Below, one piece after another: positions 5,405-6,832 of a stretch of 6,832 nucleotides of DNA. This DNA comes from Methanothrix sp. (GTDB taxonomy: Archaea; Halobacteriota; Methanosarcinia; Methanotrichales; Methanotrichaceae). Under the pieces are notes generated by a model, which searched no databases, had not been told where the DNA came from, and saw only the letters and a program-made list of their open reading frames with translations. Position 1 is the stretch's first letter. Each line of letters begins with the position of its first letter. The stretch lies in contig JAABPZ010000075.1 of assembly GCA_011391755.1 (NCBI GenBank), forward strand, positions 1 through 6,832, written 5' to 3'. Position numbers and translations under genes: made by a program.

Positions 5405-5411
5405 TTATAAA
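5405..5411 (+). promoter_or_regulatory. TATA box for the DUF1624-like gene, leaderless spacing
   Basis: TTATAAA is centred near 5408, about 27 bases before the ATG at 5435. In archaea the transcript starts about 25-27 bases from the box centre, so the mRNA would begin at or next to the start codon. The lack of a well-placed Shine-Dalgarno (the nearest, AGGT at 5414-5417, is too far from the ATG) agrees with a leaderless message. Confidence 0.5.
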
Positions 5412-5434
5412 GCAGGTCAATAAAATATCCTCGA

Positions 5435-6190
5435 ATGGTCGAGAGCCCGACAGTCCGTTTCTGGGAGGTGGATTTGCTGCGAGGAGTGGCCATCCTCCTC
5501 ATGGTCCTCTACCATCTGGTCTATGATCTCAACTATTTTGCAGTCTACGATATTGATGTATCCTCCGGCTTCTGGCTGGCGGTGGCCCGCCTCACTGCCT
5601 CGCTCTTTTTGCTATTGGTCGGACTCTCCCTCACTCTGAGCCACTCCCGGGCCAGGCTCTTGGGGCAGGAAGATCGGTTTCGCCTGCGGCTTTTAAAGAG
5701 GAGCGCCTGGATTTTGAGCCTGGCCCTGGGCATTACCATCGTTACCTATCTCTTCATCGGCAAAGGCTTCATCGTCTTCGGCGTGCTGCACCTCATCGGC
5801 CTCTCGCTACTGCTGGCCTATCCATTTCTTCGGCTGCAAAGAGCGAGCATTATTTTAGGATTATTATATATATTATTAGGAATATATTTACAGAACATCA
5901 GCGTCAGCTTTCCCTGGCTGCTCTGGCTGGGGCTGGCTCCGCCGGGCTTCTATTCGGTTGACTACTTTCCTGTGTTTCCCTGGTTCGGGGTGATTCTGGT
6001 GGGTATGGGGCTGGGCAGCCTGCTCTATCCCGGCTACCGGCGCAGGATTGCGGTGCCGGATCTTGCCGGGTCGCCCTTGGTGAGGGGCCTGGCATTCCTG
6101 GGACGAAACTCGCTGGCCATCTATCTGGTCCATCAGCCGGTGATGATCGCTATTTTGTATCTCAGTGGTGTCTCGTTAACCTGGCATTAG
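5435..6190 (+). CDS. DUF1624 / heparan-alpha-glucosaminide N-acetyltransferase-like membrane protein
   Basis: This 251-residue, strongly hydrophobic protein has about seven or eight membrane segments, near residues 14-32, 45-68, 88-108, 110-130, 136-153, 158-168, 177-198 and 217-245. The N-terminus RFWEVDLLRGVAILLMVLYH (8-27) is the hallmark of the DUF1624/HGSNAT catalytic domain, with His27 in the first membrane helix; relatives of this family move acetyl groups across membranes onto sugars. His119 in GVLHLIGLS and the C-terminal LGRNSLAIYLVHQP (222-235) also follow the family pattern. At 251 residues it resembles the short archaeal versions, which lack the large extra loops of the human enzyme. 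A role in acetylating a surface glycan or lipid is inference; no glycan genes are beside it. It is the first gene right of the toxin-antitoxin modules and is GC-rich except for an AT-rich island at 5850-5890. Confidence 0.85.
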   Translation: MVESPTVRFWEVDLLRGVAILLMVLYHLVYDLNYFAVYDIDVSSGFWLAVARLTASLFLLLVGLSLTLSHSRARLLGQEDRFRLRLLKRSAWILSLALGITIVTYLFIGKGFIVFGVLHLIGLSLLLAYPFLRLQRASIILGLLYILLGIYLQNISVSFPWLLWLGLAPPGFYSVDYFPVFPWFGVILVGMGLGSLLYPGYRRRIAVPDLAGSPLVRGLAFLGRNSLAIYLVHQPVMIAILYLSGVSLTWH

Positions 6191-6247
6191 AATCCGGGGA
6201 TTGTTGCGCAAGACAAAAATAGCAGGGCGACGCCGGGAAGGATAACC

Positions 6248-6442
6248 ATGAACGGACAACATCGGAAAGACATCCGCCCCGGCCTGACCGTGGACGTCGT
6301 CCTCAAGAACGACCAGCGCACCGGCAAGCGGACGCGCGGCATCGTCAAAGAGCTGCTGACCAGTTCCTCCACTCATCCGCACGGCATCAAAGTGAGGCTG
6401 GCGGACGGCCAGGTGGGCCGGGTGGCGGAGATCATCGAATAA
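6248..6442 (+). CDS. YwbE-family protein (DUF2196)
   Basis: This encodes a 64-residue basic protein. It carries the family pattern in order: RKDIRPGLTVDVVLKNDQRTG (about 6-26), RTRGIVKELLTSSSTHPHGI (29-48) and VRLADGQVGRV (50-60). YwbE-like proteins are short, conserved in many archaea and bacteria, and of unknown biochemical role; the fold resembles small beta-barrels of the KOW/SH3 type, so nucleic-acid or ribosome contact is possible but unproven. A GGGAAGGAT region at 6235-6243 serves as Shine-Dalgarno. It is 57 bases after the DUF1624-like gene in the same direction, so the two may be co-transcribed. A T6 run just after the stop (6445-6450) may terminate it. The length matches the family and no residues seem missing. 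Confidence 0.88.
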   Translation: MNGQHRKDIRPGLTVDVVLKNDQRTGKRTRGIVKELLTSSSTHPHGIKVRLADGQVGRVAEIIE

Positions 6443-6444
6443 CC

Positions 6445-6450
6445 TTTTTT
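6445..6450 (+). terminator. T-tract terminator after the YwbE-family gene
   Basis: A run of six T follows the stop codon at 6440-6442 by two bases. Archaeal RNA polymerase commonly ends transcription at such tracts without a hairpin. Termination here is inferred from position only. Confidence 0.4.
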
Positions 6451-6495
6451 AGGGCTCATGAGATAATATTCTTTGTTTTAGCCATTCTGATTCAA

Positions 6496-6510
6496 CCCTA
6501 AAGTTTAGGG
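6496..6510. repeat. 15-bp perfect palindrome in the intergenic region
   Basis: CCCTAAAGTTTAGGG has seven-base perfect arms around one central G. It lies 54 bases after the YwbE-family stop and about 30 bases before a TATA-like ATATAAAA at 6542-6549, so it could be an operator for the exported-protein gene. It could also be a compact RNA hairpin, but the one-base centre leaves no room for a normal loop. Confidence 0.55.
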
Positions 6511-6541
6511 ACAGAACACAGGCCATCTGCCATTATGTAAG

Positions 6542-6549
6542 ATATAAAA
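6542..6549 (+). promoter_or_regulatory. TATA box candidate for the exported-protein gene
   Basis: ATATAAAA matches the archaeal TATA consensus well. Transcription would begin near 6571, giving a leader of about 95 nt that includes the AAAGGAGGTT ribosome site. A second AT-rich candidate, CATATATTTG near 6566-6575, would shorten the leader. Confidence 0.4.
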
Positions 6550-6652
6550 TCCTTTGGAAATGTTCATATATTTGCATGAATATCATAAAAGAATAGATGT
6601 GCTGTAGGGAAATTGAGTGGTTGCTTTTTCCTTAGAGCCATCTTGGCCGAAA

Positions 6653-6658
6653 AGGAGG
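6653..6658 (+). promoter_or_regulatory. Strong Shine-Dalgarno site of the exported-protein gene
   Basis: AGGAGG inside AAAGGAGGTT, with an eight-base spacer to the ATG at 6667, is close to a perfect anti-16S match and is the strongest ribosome site in the window. It sets the start of the partial gene. Confidence 0.8.
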
Positions 6659-6666
6659 TTTAGAAA

Positions 6667-6832
6667 ATGACAAAATTTTTCGAAGAACATAAATCTGGAA
6701 GACAAAGCAGGAAAATAATTGGATTCTTAATTCTTTTGGTATTCAGTTATCTTTTTGTTGCAGCGATTCCAACTTTTGCACAAGGATATGAAATTTGGGG
6801 GAAATCCTGGAATGAAGTACCAGGTGGTGGTA
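6667..6832 (+). CDS. Exported protein, N-terminus only (possible W..GG-repeat beta-propeller)
   Basis: The first 55 residues are present and the gene runs off the window. An unusually long charged N-region (MTKFFEEHKSGRQSRK) is followed by a hydrophobic core (IIGFLILLVFSYLFVAAI) and a cleavage-like site PTFAQG (A-x-A type is replaced by T-F-A). The mature protein would begin QGYEIWGKSWNEVPGGG. The W-x-x-V/L-P/G-G-G pattern resembles the start of PLL-like/DUF346 beta-propeller repeats, which bind sugars in other organisms, but only part of one repeat can be seen. DNA here is AT-rich compared with the two genes before it. Export by the Sec route is well supported; the domain identity is a guess. 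Start choice is secured by the strong Shine-Dalgarno. Confidence 0.75.
   Translation, partial: MTKFFEEHKSGRQSRKIIGFLILLVFSYLFVAAIPTFAQGYEIWGKSWNEVPGGG

Noticed and set aside
6566..6592. ATATT...AATAT inverted repeat around TGCATG in the intergenic region
   Set aside because: Five-base A/T arms in AT-rich DNA are expected by chance, and no promoter geometry supports it.

Overview
The window looks like a piece of a methanogenic euryarchaeal chromosome. The first bases hold, on the minus strand, the beginning of a group II chaperonin (thermosome) subunit. Several starts have TATA-like boxes at archaeal spacing, and others have Shine-Dalgarno sites. The gene set (single-domain cold-shock protein, YwbE-like protein, small archaeal DUF1624-type membrane protein, secreted protein with a W..GGG segment) fits Methanotrichaceae/Methanosarcinales best. 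The genus assignment is inference.

Layout. Positions 1-47 (-) are the N-terminus of the thermosome gene. Positions 48-243 are a divergent promoter region with a probable long cold-shock leader. Positions 244-438 (+) encode a 64-aa cold-shock-domain protein, followed by a hairpin. Positions 614-3742 (+) encode a single-chain Eco57I-like type IIG restriction-modification enzyme. Positions 3801-4435 (+) are a two-gene, ATGA-overlapped PIN toxin-antitoxin module. Positions 4463-4679 are a decayed second copy of the 3' end of the restriction-modification gene. Positions 4751-5352 (+) are a second, VapBC-type PIN module behind a perfect inverted repeat. Positions 5435-6190 (+) encode a DUF1624/HGSNAT-like multipass membrane protein, probably from a leaderless transcript. 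Positions 6248-6442 (+) encode a YwbE-family protein. Positions 6667-6832 (+) are the start of an exported protein that runs off the window.

The centre (614-5352) is a compact defence/addiction island between housekeeping-type genes. The restriction-modification enzyme is a mosaic. Its nuclease and methylase core (to about 2450) and its last 200 bp are GC-rich. The stretch between, which should carry target recognition, is clearly AT-richer. The right composition boundary (about 3510-3530) coincides with the point where the duplicated tail begins. The leftover tail copy lies just beyond the first toxin-antitoxin module. The simplest reading is that a block made of a new recognition domain, a new tail and a PIN toxin-antitoxin module replaced the old recognition domain and left the old gene end stranded as a pseudogene. 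This is the most interesting signal in the window: specificity change of a type IIG enzyme coupled to acquisition of an addiction module.
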